Below, one piece after another: positions 6,020 through 6,031 of a DNA stretch of 6,031 nucleotides. The position numbers were made by a program, and so were the translations under genes. Positions within the stretch are counted from its first letter, which is position 1, and the number at the start of each line of letters is the position of its first letter. The stretch is from an uncultured Collinsella sp. GTDB taxonomy: Bacteria > Actinomycetota > Coriobacteriia > Coriobacteriales > Coriobacteriaceae. Below the pieces are notes generated by a model. That model saw only the letters and a list, made by a program, of their open reading frames with translations. It did not search any database and had not been told where the DNA came from. Location of the stretch: positions 1-6,031 of the forward strand of contig CALGZY010000246.1 of NCBI GenBank assembly GCA_937934355.1. The letters run 5' to 3'.

Positions 6020-6031
6020 TACCATCTAGTA

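Noticed and set aside
5015..6025. Long minus-strand open frame of 336 codons opposite pstB
   Set aside because: It is a mirror of GC-rich pstB codons, has no recognisable domain, and overlaps a certain gene along its whole length.

Overview
This window looks like a stretch of bacterial chromosome from a moderately high-GC, Gram-positive-type organism. The supporting signs are a tRNA with encoded CCA, a VanR/VanS-type two-component pair, a secreted PBP5-type D,D-carboxypeptidase, a Pst phosphate-transport ATPase, and purine-rich ribosome binding sites with occasional GTG starts. A gut actinobacterium of the class Coriobacteriia (Collinsella-like) is my best guess. This is an inference from composition and gene style; I ran no database search.

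Layout, left to right. (1) Bases 1-53 are the 3' part of a class II tRNA, best read as tRNA-Ser, followed by a clear Rho-independent terminator at 68-93. (2) Bases 230-1381 (+) encode an accessory-looking 383-residue protein. It has a basic N-terminal motif block, a TM2-type two-helix membrane domain and a C-terminal half I do not recognise. It is more AT-rich than its neighbours and sits beside a tRNA 3' end, so it may have been acquired. (3) Bases 1542-2882 (-) encode a secreted serine D,D-carboxypeptidase with its own terminator at 1485-1512. It converges on the TM2 gene. (4) A divergent intergenic region of about 200 bases (2883-3079) has promoter-like elements facing both ways and a direct repeat with 11-base period. 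(5) Bases 3080-3775 and 3802-5040 (+) are an OmpR-family response regulator and its histidine kinase, both strongly VanR/VanS-like, forming a two-gene operon. (6) A 103-base gap (5041-5143) carries a perfect TTGACA, an inverted repeat and a paired TATCGAT motif, and leads into pstB at 5144-6019 (+). The last 12 bases hold nothing I can name.

How the genes may work together. The VanRS-like pair and the divergently transcribed D,D-carboxypeptidase share one intergenic region. The simplest model is a cell-wall-responsive regulator that controls itself and a peptidoglycan-trimming enzyme. No vanH, vanA or vanX ligase/dipeptidase genes are visible, so nothing here shows glycopeptide resistance. 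pstB has its own promoter-like region and no pstSCA genes directly upstream, so it may be separately transcribed, perhaps with genes beyond the window such as phoU. I see no CRISPR array, transposase, integrase or phage structural gene. The main novelty candidates are the TM2 protein, the four-helix VanS-like kinase, and the regulatory repeats in the two intergenic regions.
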